DNA of 64,000 bases from Anaerolineales bacterium (GTDB taxonomy: Bacteria > Chloroflexota > Anaerolineae > Anaerolineales > Villigracilaceae): contig CP129480.1 of NCBI GenBank assembly GCA_030583885.1, forward strand, positions 1,426,001-1,490,000, given 5' to 3'. The translations under genes were made by a program, and so were the position numbers. Positions 52,319-60,873 of the stretch are shown piece by piece; within the stretch, counting starts at the first letter, position 1; each line of letters opens with the position of its first letter. The notes beneath the pieces are model-generated. The model searched no databases. It saw only the letters and a program-made list of their open reading frames with translations, and had not been told where the DNA came from.

Positions 52319-52648
52319 TTACGCCAGCATCCTGTCCATCACGGACACGATCCCAGCCCATTCTTTTTTCAGTTTCGGCAGGAGTTTCTTCCCCTCCGCA
52401 CTGATGACGTAGTAGCGGCGCGGGCGCGACTCTTCCAGTTTCCAGACCGATTCCAGCACTCCCTGCGCCTCCAACCGGCGGAGAAGCGGATACAACGTCC
52501 CCTGATCCACTTCCAGGCCCAGGTCGGAGAGCTGCTTCAGCAGGGAGTAACCGTACTGTTCGGTTCCCAACTGGCTGAGCGCCGCAAGCACGATCACCCC
52601 GCGCCTCAGTTCCAGGACAACATTTTCGAGCGATTCTGTGTTTGCCAT
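52319..52648 (-). CDS. PadR-family transcriptional regulator
   Basis: 109 residues. Winged helix with LRRGVIVLAALSQLGTEQYG, GLEVDQGTLYPLLRRLEAQG (recognition helix and wing) and RPRRYYVISAEGKKLL; a short dimerisation helix ends it. Ligand unknown. A tandem copy of a 19-bp word (TTGTTCTTACGCCAGCATC) at its end separates it from the HAAS gene. Confidence 0.9.
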   Translation of the reverse strand: MANTESLENVVLELRRGVIVLAALSQLGTEQYGYSLLKQLSDLGLEVDQGTLYPLLRRLEAQGVLESVWKLEESRPRRYYVISAEGKKLLPKLKKEWAGIVSVMDRMLA

Positions 52649-52668
52649 ATCTCAACCTTTACCGCATT

Positions 52669-52689
52669 ATACTGTGCAGTCTACAGTAT
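52669..52689. promoter_or_regulatory. Likely PadR operator
   Basis: ATACTGT, seven bases, ACAGTAT: a perfect inverted repeat 21 bp before the padR start. Autoregulation is inferred from position and from the ATAC...GTAT form common for PadR sites. Confidence 0.6.
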
Positions 52690-52760
52690 GTCAAGGGGGA
52701 AGTATCAGGTGACAGTCACCCCGGAGATGCTTGTCACCCGAATCGTGTTAAACTTCGCCC

Positions 52761-53597
52761 ATGAAACTGGGAATCGTCACAGACTCGACCTCCGACCTGC
52801 CCGTCTATCTCCTCGAACAGTATGAAATTCAAGTCGTCCCTTCCATCCTCGTTTTGGAGGGAAAGGAATACAAGGACGGGATCGACATCACCCGCGAGGA
52901 CTTTTACAGCCGCCTGCCCGCGCTTCGCACTCCGCCGACAACTGCCGCCCCGTCTATCGGAGATTTCCTCACGCCCTATCAGACCCTGCTCGACTCAGGC
53001 TGTGACCATATCCTTTCCATTCACGCCGCCGCAAAATTGACGACCATCATCAATGCGGCACGCCAGGCGGCACAGGAATTCCCCGGCAAGGTCACCTGCG
53101 TGGACAGCGGCTCGCTTTCGATGGGATTGGGCTTTCAAGTGCTCGCGGCGGCCGAAGAAGCAGAACCCGGCTTGAAGTCCGCGCTGGAGGCGATTGAATC
53201 CACAAGGAAAAGAGTACAGGTCTTTGCCGCCTTGGATACGATGGAATATCTTAAGCGCAGCGGACGTGTCCCCGGCCTGGTGGCAAATCTGGGCGGATTG
53301 ATGTCCATCAAACCGATGGTCGAGTTGCAGGATGGCGAGGCGAAACCCATCGGTGCGGTGCGCACGAACAAACAGGCCGACGAACGTATGTTGAATTTAT
53401 TGCTTGAGATCGGGGAGATGGAGCGCCTTGCCATCCTGCACACCAATGCCGAGCCGCGTGCAAGGGACTTGCTGAATGAGTTGATGAAAACCGTGCGCAT
53501 GTCCGTGCCGAGGGATATCCTGTTCGTGAACGTGACCGCCGTGATCGGCACGCATCTCGGTCCGAACGGCATCGGCTTTGCGGTTGTAAGGAAGTAA
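52761..53597 (+). CDS. DegV family fatty-acid-binding protein (FakB-like)
   Basis: 278 residues. LGIVTDSTSDLP at the N-terminus, TPPTTAAPSIGDF, SIHAAAKLTTIINAARQA, VTCVDSGSLSMGLGFQV and the C-terminal LNE and GTHLGPNGIGFAVV fit DegV. It holds a fatty acid and hands it to FakA; the fakA gene is nearby. Confidence 0.93.
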   Translation: MKLGIVTDSTSDLPVYLLEQYEIQVVPSILVLEGKEYKDGIDITREDFYSRLPALRTPPTTAAPSIGDFLTPYQTLLDSGCDHILSIHAAAKLTTIINAARQAAQEFPGKVTCVDSGSLSMGLGFQVLAAAEEAEPGLKSALEAIESTRKRVQVFAALDTMEYLKRSGRVPGLVANLGGLMSIKPMVELQDGEAKPIGAVRTNKQADERMLNLLLEIGEMERLAILHTNAEPRARDLLNELMKTVRMSVPRDILFVNVTAVIGTHLGPNGIGFAVVRK

Positions 53598-53623
53598 CCT
53601 CTGCCCATGATAAAATTGACCAT

Positions 53624-56143
53624 ATGCAACCATCCCTGGAAAAACTTCGCAAATTCTTTCGCCTCGAACACGAAAACAAATATCAAAATACCGCCGTCAT
53701 AGGCGGACTTGCCAGCATGCTGGATTATTGGGAGGGCGAAGCCCGCGCAGACGGGATCACGGAAGAGGTGATCCAGGCTGTTGTGGCGCGTTTGCGCTCC
53801 TATGAAAAAATCAGCCCGGATGGACGGGCGGAATCGCTCAAGGGACTGTGGAAGCGCATCGGTGAAACCTACCCCGAGGCTGGGCAAAAGCCGAAGGGGC
53901 AGGCCCAGCCTCCCCGTCCGCAGCGAAGCGAGACGGGAGCGAGTCAAAGCGTGGAAGCACCCGCATCCGCTCCCCAGCAAAATCCGCCGCGCCAGCAATC
54001 CCAACATAAACAAAGACCGAATCCCGCGCCGCGGTCTGAATCGGTGGCGGGCGCAAGGCACAGCCAGACTCCTGCCGCGCTCAACGCCGCGTTGACCGTC
54101 CTGCAAGGCGTGGGGCCGAAGAATGCCGAGTCTTTGACCAGGCTGGGAATGCAAACACTGGGCGACATGTTGTACTACTTCCCGCGCCGATATGAGGATT
54201 ACAGCCAGCTCAAGCCGATCCAATCGTTGATGTATAACGATGTGGTCACGGTGATCGGCACGATCCAAAGCGTGCATAACCGCCCGATCCGCGGCGGCCG
54301 GCAGAATATCATCGAAGTCATCATCAGCGATGGAACAGGCTCGCTTCGCATTTCATTTTTCAACCAGCCCTGGTTGATGAACCGTTTCAAACAGGGCGAT
54401 GCGGTTTCCGTCTCTGGAAAAATCGACCAGTATCTTGGACGCATCGTGATGAACAGCCCCGATTGGGAGCCGGTTGAAGTTGAGAATTTGCATACCAATC
54501 GCATCGTCCCCATTTATCCGCTCACCGAACGCATCACGCAAAAATGGCTGCGCAATCAAATGAACAGCGTTGTCAGCTATTGGGCGCCCGCCGTTGTGGA
54601 CGCGCTTCCCGATGCCATCAAACGCGCCGCCGGTCTCGTTTCGCTGGGCGAAGCGTTGACGCAGGCTCATTTCCCGGATTCGCAAGCCCGGCTCAAACTT
54701 GCGCGTGAACGGCTCGCGTTTGACGAAATCTTCTACCTGCAAATGGGTGTGCTTCGCCAGAAACGCGACTGGCAGTCTGCTGAAGGCAGGCGCTTCGCGG
54801 TCTCGGACGAGTGGCTGGGTACGAGGGTGGCGGCCTTGCCCTTCACTTTGACATCCGCCCAGCAAACCACGCTGGAGGATATTCGCACGGACCTGGACTC
54901 CGGCAAACCCATGAACCGTCTTTTGCAGGGCGACGTCGGTTCCGGAAAGACCGTCGTTGCGGCATTGGGTGCGAGCATGGTCGTCTCGAACGAGGCACAG
55001 GCCGCGATCATGGCTCCCACGTCCATTTTGGCGGAACAGCATTATCGCAACTTCATCAGTCTGCTGACAGGCGATGCCGGCATCCTGCAGGAGAGTGAGA
55101 TCCGTTTGTTGGTGGGGGGCACGCCTGAGAGTGAGAAAGATGCGATCCGTCAGGGATTGGCGGACGGTTCCATCAAGATAGCCATTGGTACGCATGCTGT
55201 TATCGAAGGTCCGGTCCGGTTCAAGGATCTGCAGTTCGTCGTGATCGATGAACAACATCGCTTTGGTGTGGAGCAGCGTGCCGAGCTGCGCAGCAAAGGC
55301 ACGAACCCGCACCTGTTGGTGATGACGGCGACTCCCATCCCGCGCTCGCTGGCATTGACCCTGTTTGGCGACCTCGATATTTCGGTGATGGATGTAATGC
55401 CGGCTGGCAGACAGCCGATAGCGACCCATGTGCTTCGTCCGCAGGAACGCGAACGCGCCTACACGATGATTCACGCGCAGGTGAAGAATGGCAGCCAGGC
55501 GTTCATCGTTTATCCATTGATCGACGAGAGCGAGAAGATCAACATCCGTGCAGCGGTGGATGATTTTGAAACACTTTCAAAGGATGTGTTCCCGGATCTG
55601 AGGCTTGGCCTGCTGCACGGACGCATGAAAGCCGGCGAAAAAGATGAAGTGATGCTGAAATTCCGCGACAGGGAGTTTGACATCCTCGTCTCCACCACTG
55701 TGATCGAAGTGGGTGTGGATGTGCCAAACTCGACCGTGATGCTCATCGAAGGCGCGGACCGGTTTGGCCTGGCGCAGTTGCATCAATTGCGCGGGCGTGT
55801 GGGACGCGGCTCGGTGGCATCCACCTGTCTGCTGATTCCCACGCATGAAGATGCAACCGAGAATGACCGTCTGCAGGCAATGACGGCCACCAACAATGGT
55901 TTTGAACTTGCCGACCTCGATCTGAAGCTGCGCGGACCGGGCGAATTTTTGGGTACGCGCCAGGCCGGGTACGCATCTTCCCTGAAGATGGCAAGTATCA
56001 CGGACGTGGCGCTGATCGAAAAAGCCCGCGAACAGGCACAGTCCCTTTTTGAGCGCGACCCAGAATTGAGCCAGCCCGAACACGCCCTGCTCGCCGAATC
56101 CTTTGAACGATTCTGGCAGGGTACTTCGAGTGATGTATCATAA
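53624..56143 (+). CDS. recG: ATP-dependent DNA helicase RecG
   Basis: 839 residues, longer than most RecG because of a 150-residue N-terminal extension (a helical part and a Pro/Gln-rich linker). Then LQGVGPKNAESLTRLGMQTL (HhH/wedge start), the OB wedge (VTVIGTIQSVHNRP), helicase motif I LLQGDVGSGKTVVAALGA, DEQHRFG (motif II), MTATPIPRSLALTLFGDLD (motif III), QLRGRVGRG (motif VI) and the RecG-specific end. It remodels stalled forks. Confidence 0.95.
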   Translation: MQPSLEKLRKFFRLEHENKYQNTAVIGGLASMLDYWEGEARADGITEEVIQAVVARLRSYEKISPDGRAESLKGLWKRIGETYPEAGQKPKGQAQPPRPQRSETGASQSVEAPASAPQQNPPRQQSQHKQRPNPAPRSESVAGARHSQTPAALNAALTVLQGVGPKNAESLTRLGMQTLGDMLYYFPRRYEDYSQLKPIQSLMYNDVVTVIGTIQSVHNRPIRGGRQNIIEVIISDGTGSLRISFFNQPWLMNRFKQGDAVSVSGKIDQYLGRIVMNSPDWEPVEVENLHTNRIVPIYPLTERITQKWLRNQMNSVVSYWAPAVVDALPDAIKRAAGLVSLGEALTQAHFPDSQARLKLARERLAFDEIFYLQMGVLRQKRDWQSAEGRRFAVSDEWLGTRVAALPFTLTSAQQTTLEDIRTDLDSGKPMNRLLQGDVGSGKTVVAALGASMVVSNEAQAAIMAPTSILAEQHYRNFISLLTGDAGILQESEIRLLVGGTPESEKDAIRQGLADGSIKIAIGTHAVIEGPVRFKDLQFVVIDEQHRFGVEQRAELRSKGTNPHLLVMTATPIPRSLALTLFGDLDISVMDVMPAGRQPIATHVLRPQERERAYTMIHAQVKNGSQAFIVYPLIDESEKINIRAAVDDFETLSKDVFPDLRLGLLHGRMKAGEKDEVMLKFRDREFDILVSTTVIEVGVDVPNSTVMLIEGADRFGLAQLHQLRGRVGRGSVASTCLLIPTHEDATENDRLQAMTATNNGFELADLDLKLRGPGEFLGTRQAGYASSLKMASITDVALIEKAREQAQSLFERDPELSQPEHALLAESFERFWQGTSSDVS

Positions 56144-56197
56144 TTAATTCTGTAGGGCTGCAGCGTCGCTGCACCCCTGCAATGATATTGGAGAAAC

Positions 56198-56716
56198 ATG
56201 GTTAGAGCCTTATTCCCCGGCACTTTCGATCCGATCCATTACGGTCATATTGACATTGCTTCACGCGCCTCGAAGTTATTCGATGAAATTGTGATGGCCG
56301 TCTATGATAAACCGTTGAAATCATTGATGTTCGAACCCGAAGAACGCATTTCCCTGGTGTCTGAAGCCTTCAAGGGTAACCCCAAGATCAAGGTCACAGG
56401 CTACAGCGGACTGACGATTGATTTCGCCCGCGCCATTGATGCACAGGTCATCGTCCGCGGCCTGCGCGTTTTTTCCGATTTTGAGTTCGAGTTCCGCATG
56501 GCGCTGGCGAACCAACGCCTTGCAAAGGATGCCGTGGAGACCGTGGCGCTGATCACAGCCGAACAGCACACCTTTCTGTCATCGTCCACGGTGCGCGAGA
56601 TCGCCACACTTAATGGCGATGTCTCCAGCATGGTCCCGCCGTTTGTCGAAAAAGCCTTGAAGGGCAAGGTGATTAATATGGGAGAGCAATCTCCCCCGAA
56701 TGCTTTGCGCGATTAA
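56198..56716 (+). CDS. coaD: Phosphopantetheine adenylyltransferase
   Basis: 172 residues. RALFPGTFDPIHYGHIDIA (GxFDPxHxGH nucleotidyltransferase motif) and TFLSSSTVREIATLNGDVSS (SSSxVRE) are diagnostic. It makes dephospho-CoA. Confidence 0.96.
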   Translation: MVRALFPGTFDPIHYGHIDIASRASKLFDEIVMAVYDKPLKSLMFEPEERISLVSEAFKGNPKIKVTGYSGLTIDFARAIDAQVIVRGLRVFSDFEFEFRMALANQRLAKDAVETVALITAEQHTFLSSSTVREIATLNGDVSSMVPPFVEKALKGKVINMGEQSPPNALRD

Positions 56717-56761
56717 TCTGTGCTAGAATTAGGGAAACACTCTTGATTTTACGAGTTTTCT

Positions 56762-57253
56762 ATGGACATTCTGCAACTCATTGACCGCTTGGAAGAACTC
56801 TTCAACGACGCAAAATCCGTGCCGTTCACGAACAGCGTCTTCGTGGATGAAGACCGCATGTTGGAATTGATCGACCAGATGCGCATTGCCATCCCTGAAG
56901 AAGTGAAGAAGGCCCAACAGGTCGTTGCCCAGCGTGACCGTGTCATGGCGCAGGCGCAGGAGGAGGCCAACCGCACGTTGCAGCTTGCGCGCGATAAGGC
57001 CGACCAGATGATGCAGAAGGACATGATCGCCCAGGAGGCGCAGCGCCGTGCAGACCAGATCATTGCCCAGGCCCGTGCCGAAGCTGAAGCCACCCGTGCC
57101 GACGCCGATAACTATGTCCTCGACACGCTCATGCAATTGCAGGACCAGATCGCCAAACTAGGCAACCAGGTTGGCAACGGGATTCGCATGGTGCAGGAAG
57201 ACCAGATGCGAAAAACATCAACCACCAGCATCGCGGATGGTGTGGAAAAATAA
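56762..57253 (+). CDS. Coiled-coil protein (DivIVA/V-ATPase-stalk-like)
   Basis: 163 residues with a long Glu/Gln/Ala helix (KKAQQVVAQRDRVMAQAQEE, ... ARDKADQMMQKDMIAQEAQR). No membrane segment. A cell-division or ATPase-stalk role is possible; not decidable. Starts 46 bases after coaD. Confidence 0.65.
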   Translation: MDILQLIDRLEELFNDAKSVPFTNSVFVDEDRMLELIDQMRIAIPEEVKKAQQVVAQRDRVMAQAQEEANRTLQLARDKADQMMQKDMIAQEAQRRADQIIAQARAEAEATRADADNYVLDTLMQLQDQIAKLGNQVGNGIRMVQEDQMRKTSTTSIADGVEK

Positions 57254-57291
57254 AAAGACATCTCCGTCCATCTGGACGGAGATGTCTTTTT
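57252..57291 (+). terminator. Terminator after coiled-coil gene
   Basis: AAAAAGACATCTCCGTCC, loop ATCT, GGACGGAGATGTCTTTTT. Confidence 0.93.
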
Positions 57292-57383
57292 ATATGCCCA
57301 TATGTTTCTTTCCTGTTTTCTTTAGGTATAATCCTGGGAGAGGTTTCCCGGCATCCAATCTTTAGAGAGAGTTCAACCCGCCC

Positions 57384-58526
57384 ATGTCCCCGAAATGGCA
57401 AACCCCAACCAAATATATCGTCCTGCTATTGGTCATCGTGGCGGTGATTGCCACGGTCAACTTTGCGCGCCCATTGATCGGACCGCTGGTTATCTCCGCT
57501 CTGCTGGCATTCGTCCTTACCCCGCTGGTGGAAAGGCTGGCCGCCCATCGGCGGTTGCAGCGTAATACTGCCGTCCTGATCGTGTACCTGTTATTTATTG
57601 CATTGTCGATCGCCATCCCTTCGAGCATTATCCCGTTTGTCATTCCCCAGTTGTTGAACCTCTCGTTCGATCTGCTTGAAATCGAACAGCAAATTGAGGC
57701 GTTCTTTAACCAGACAATATCCATCGGCGGTTTTTCATTTTCAATGCCCGCCCTCATTCCTCAAGACCTCAACCAGCTGTTGGAGGATTTTATCCTTCAG
57801 ATATCCAGCGGAGCGTTTAACATGCTGGGCACAGTCACATCCAACCTTGCATGGCTGCTTGTCATTCTGGTGGCAACATTCTATTTTCTCAAAGACAGTG
57901 CGCGCCTGTCAAATTGGATGATCGGGCTTGCGCCGCAGGCATACCAGGAGGATATGCGCAAATTCCTGGCACAAATGAATCGCATTTGGGGCGCGTTTCT
58001 GCGTGGTCAGTTGATTCTGGTGCTTATAATTACCCTCTCCACCGCCATCTCCATGTCAGCGGTTGGGTTAAGAGGCGCGATTGGGATAGGCATTCTTGCA
58101 GGCATATTGGACCTCATCCCCTCGCTCGGTCCGCTGGTGGCGGGCGTGATCGCCGGGCTGATCGCCTTGATCTTCGGCTCGTCCTACTTGAGTATTTCTA
58201 ATTTGATTTTTGCCATCATTGTGGGTGTCATTTTCTTTGTTATCCAGCAGGTCGAAAATATATGGCTGCGTCCACAGATCATGGGGCAAACGCTCCGCCT
58301 GCATCCCGGGCTGGTATTCGTTGGCGTGATCGGCGCACTGGCGTTGTCCGGAATACTGGGTGCGCTCGTCATCATTCCCCTCATGGCGACCATTGGCGTG
58401 CTGCTGAAGTACATCCAGGCCAAACTGCGTGACGAACCACCCTGGCAGGATGACATCATCCAGCTGGTGGAAAAACCGATCCGCACGAAACGCGAAATGA
58501 AAAAGAAGACATCCCCGCCAAAATGA
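57384..58526 (+). CDS. AI-2E family transporter (PerM/TqsA-like permease)
   Basis: 380 residues, about eight helices. LIGPLVISALLAFVLTPLVE, VILVATFYFLKDSARL, LRGQLILVLIITLSTAISMS, GILDLIPSLGPLVAGVIAGL (the conserved IPxxGP loop) and VENIWLRPQIMGQTLRLHPG are typical. Members export AI-2 or exchange Na+/H+; substrate unknown. Confidence 0.92.
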   Translation: MSPKWQTPTKYIVLLLVIVAVIATVNFARPLIGPLVISALLAFVLTPLVERLAAHRRLQRNTAVLIVYLLFIALSIAIPSSIIPFVIPQLLNLSFDLLEIEQQIEAFFNQTISIGGFSFSMPALIPQDLNQLLEDFILQISSGAFNMLGTVTSNLAWLLVILVATFYFLKDSARLSNWMIGLAPQAYQEDMRKFLAQMNRIWGAFLRGQLILVLIITLSTAISMSAVGLRGAIGIGILAGILDLIPSLGPLVAGVIAGLIALIFGSSYLSISNLIFAIIVGVIFFVIQQVENIWLRPQIMGQTLRLHPGLVFVGVIGALALSGILGALVIIPLMATIGVLLKYIQAKLRDEPPWQDDIIQLVEKPIRTKREMKKKTSPPK

Positions 58527-58542
58527 CGGGGATGTTGTTTAC

Positions 58543-59229
58543 TTAGGCGCTTCCTTCTTCGGCCATGAACCTGCGTGCCGGTTCCCGAACCATTGCCAGG
58601 CTGACGAAGAGCCCTGTGCCCACCAGCAGTAACCCAACCCCAATAATCGTCATGGACATGTTGAACACATCCGCGTAGTTCACACCGCCCCACGTGTGCG
58701 TGGCTGCCATCGTGTGTTGGATGGTCAGTGTGAGGATGCCAAGCATGATCGCCGCCGCGCCGCCCGCGGGCAGGTTGCTTTTTGTTTTACCCTTCGTGAA
58801 ATCCACGCCCTGCCAGATGAAGGGGATGCGCAAGAGCAGGAAGATGACCAGCGTCAGGACGGTAATGTATACCACCGCATCCACCGGCATGGACGCTCCG
58901 CGCAGTGCGCGCGAGGCCATGATGTGCATGAAGCCGATCACCGTACCTGCGATCAACGCCTGCATGCTCATCTTGTAGGCATCCGAGGCTCCCTTCACGA
59001 GCTTGATGGTTGCCCAGATGCCCCACACGCCGAGGACGATGCCGAAGAGCACGAAGAGGATGTACAACCATTGGAACGGGGCGAGTGCTGCCATGCTCTC
59101 ATAGTTGGTGGGGAAGAGCGCGGCGCAAGTCGTGCCGATGCCGCCGAGCAGGGTGAAACCGCCCGTCAGTCCCATTAGCAGGATGCCGATGAAGCGCAGG
59201 AACTTTGCGAAGAAACTGTTTGTGGACAT
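58543..59229 (-). CDS. Membrane protein of unknown function
   Basis: 228 residues with five or six helices, no known motif. Begins the downstream end of the - strand respiratory-type cluster, but is separated from it by a terminator. Confidence 0.6.
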   Translation of the reverse strand: MSTNSFFAKFLRFIGILLMGLTGGFTLLGGIGTTCAALFPTNYESMAALAPFQWLYILFVLFGIVLGVWGIWATIKLVKGASDAYKMSMQALIAGTVIGFMHIMASRALRGASMPVDAVVYITVLTLVIFLLLRIPFIWQGVDFTKGKTKSNLPAGGAAAIMLGILTLTIQHTMAATHTWGGVNYADVFNMSMTIIGVGLLLVGTGLFVSLAMVREPARRFMAEEGSA

Positions 59230-59250
59230 TGTTTACTCCTTTCGTAGAAA

Positions 59251-59280
59251 AAAACAGGTCACGCTTCATGCGTGACCTGT
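59251..59280 (-). terminator. Terminator after 59284 gene
   Basis: On the - strand ACAGGTCACGC pairs with GCGTGACCTGT and runs into TTTTTTTC. Confidence 0.88.
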
Positions 59281-59283
59281 ATG

Positions 59284-59892
59284 TCATCCAAATTTGAAAC
59301 CTGCCACAAAGAATGCGGTTGTCAGCAGTAACAGGGTCGGAAACAATCTCAAAATCGTTTCTCTCGACAGGATCGGTTTGCCTGTTTTCAGGAACGATAA
59401 CAGCAAGCCGCCGACGCCGATCAGCGCGCCGCCGATACCGACAAGCGAAAACAGCGGCGGAGCATTTCCCTGAATGGACAGGATGATGGGAAGCAGGAAA
59501 ATGGTCAAACCTGCGATGCCGTGCGTAACCGCCAGCACGAAGACAGGGAATTTGTTTTGCATGGGAATCGAGCGGGTCAATGTCACGGCGAGGAAACCGA
59601 TGATGGTGAAGAGCAGGTACGGGGTCCGAAGCGAGGCGAGGTGCTGCCAGATCAATCCCAGCGAGAGGGCAAGCGGAATGATCGTCGAGACGATGACCAC
59701 GATGGGTGAGTCCAGCACCTCGAATCCGAGGATGAAAATCAATAATCCTGCGATCAGTAAAACGCCAAAGCCGATGGTGTAGGCGATGATGGGCAGGGTA
59801 TCGAAACCGTCTATGCCGACTGAGACCTGGTACGCGGCAAGGATGCCCGTGAGCAGGAGCAGAATCCGATCGGAAGGGGATAGTTTCGTCAC
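59284..59892 (-). CDS. Small polytopic membrane protein, paralogue of the last gene
   Basis: 202 residues, about six helices (LLLTGILAAYQVSVG ... ending LLTTAFFVAGFKFG). It resembles the partial gene at 63553 in layout and in the segment ending GIGGALIGVGGLLLSF versus GIGGLLIGLGGIALAF. Its start overlaps the ctaB stop by four bases. Function unknown. Confidence 0.65.
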   Translation of the reverse strand: MTKLSPSDRILLLLTGILAAYQVSVGIDGFDTLPIIAYTIGFGVLLIAGLLIFILGFEVLDSPIVVIVSTIIPLALSLGLIWQHLASLRTPYLLFTIIGFLAVTLTRSIPMQNKFPVFVLAVTHGIAGLTIFLLPIILSIQGNAPPLFSLVGIGGALIGVGGLLLSFLKTGKPILSRETILRLFPTLLLLTTAFFVAGFKFG

Positions 59893-60794
59893 ATGGCCTC
59901 AAGCACAACCAAAATCATCGCGGCGAGCATGTAGATGGATGCGTATTTGAACAAACCGAAGTTGACACGCTCGGAGGGGCGGAGGGTCATCACAATGGCA
60001 AGGATGAGCAGGCCGGCGGAAAGTACGCCGAGCAGGCGCAGGAAACCCCATGCCATGCCAATGCCGTAGCCTGCGACGACCATCGCCGCCGCCGCCAGCA
60101 GGGATGAAATGGCAATAGTGGCGCGGGTGGCGGTCAGGCCATACGTGGAGGGGAAGGTCGGCACACAGGCGTCGGCGTAGTCTTTTGCGAATTTCATACT
60201 GAAGGTCAGCGTGTGGGTGGGTATCCAGAACAGGACGCCAAGCGCGAGCGTGAGACCGACCCAGTCCACTGCGCCGAGACCGAGCGCGCGCCCCGCGAGA
60301 ATGGGCATCGCGCCCGAAATGCCGCCCCAGACGATGCTCCACGCGGTGCGGCGTTTGAGCCACATGCTATACACGACCACGTCGAAGAACAAGCCAGCAA
60401 AGACGATGAGACCGTACAACGCATCCATCGCAGCCGCCCAGCCGACACCGATAACCGAAAGGATCAATCCCACGCGCAGGACTTCGTTATCTGTGAGCAG
60501 ACCCGATGAGGTGGGACGTTTCTGCGTGCGCCCCATTTTGGCGTCGATGTCGCGGTCCCACCACATGTTGAGGACGGTGCTGCCTGCAATTGCGAGAAAG
60601 AGGCTCCCAGCCAACCCAAGGATCATGCCGATGTTGAAGACAGGACAACGCGCGCTCATGTAACCCGCCAACCCTGTGGACAGCAGCAAACCTGATTGCA
60701 ACGGTTTGGTCAGCGACCAGTAGGCTCTGATTTTGGATTTCAGGTTTCCCCCTTTCGGGGACCTCGCGATTTTCGACTGAGCGGCGTTGGACAT
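59889..60794 (-). CDS. ctaB: Protoheme IX farnesyltransferase (heme o synthase)
   Basis: 301 residues, UbiA fold. SLTKPLQSGLLLSTGLAGYM, the first Asp motif NMWWDRDIDAKMGRTQKRP (NxxxDxxxD) and the second YADACVPTFPSTYG are clear. Adds a farnesyl group to heme b to make heme o for a terminal oxidase. The heme-copper-oxidase-like gene upstream suits that need. Confidence 0.93.
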   Translation of the reverse strand: MSNAAQSKIARSPKGGNLKSKIRAYWSLTKPLQSGLLLSTGLAGYMSARCPVFNIGMILGLAGSLFLAIAGSTVLNMWWDRDIDAKMGRTQKRPTSSGLLTDNEVLRVGLILSVIGVGWAAAMDALYGLIVFAGLFFDVVVYSMWLKRRTAWSIVWGGISGAMPILAGRALGLGAVDWVGLTLALGVLFWIPTHTLTFSMKFAKDYADACVPTFPSTYGLTATRATIAISSLLAAAAMVVAGYGIGMAWGFLRLLGVLSAGLLILAIVMTLRPSERVNFGLFKYASIYMLAAMILVVLEAM

Positions 60795-60873
60795 GGGATA
60801 CTCCTAATTTGATCCTCGCGATTCGATACCGGTACAGGCAGTCATTTTAACCGAATATCGAATCCAGGCACAA

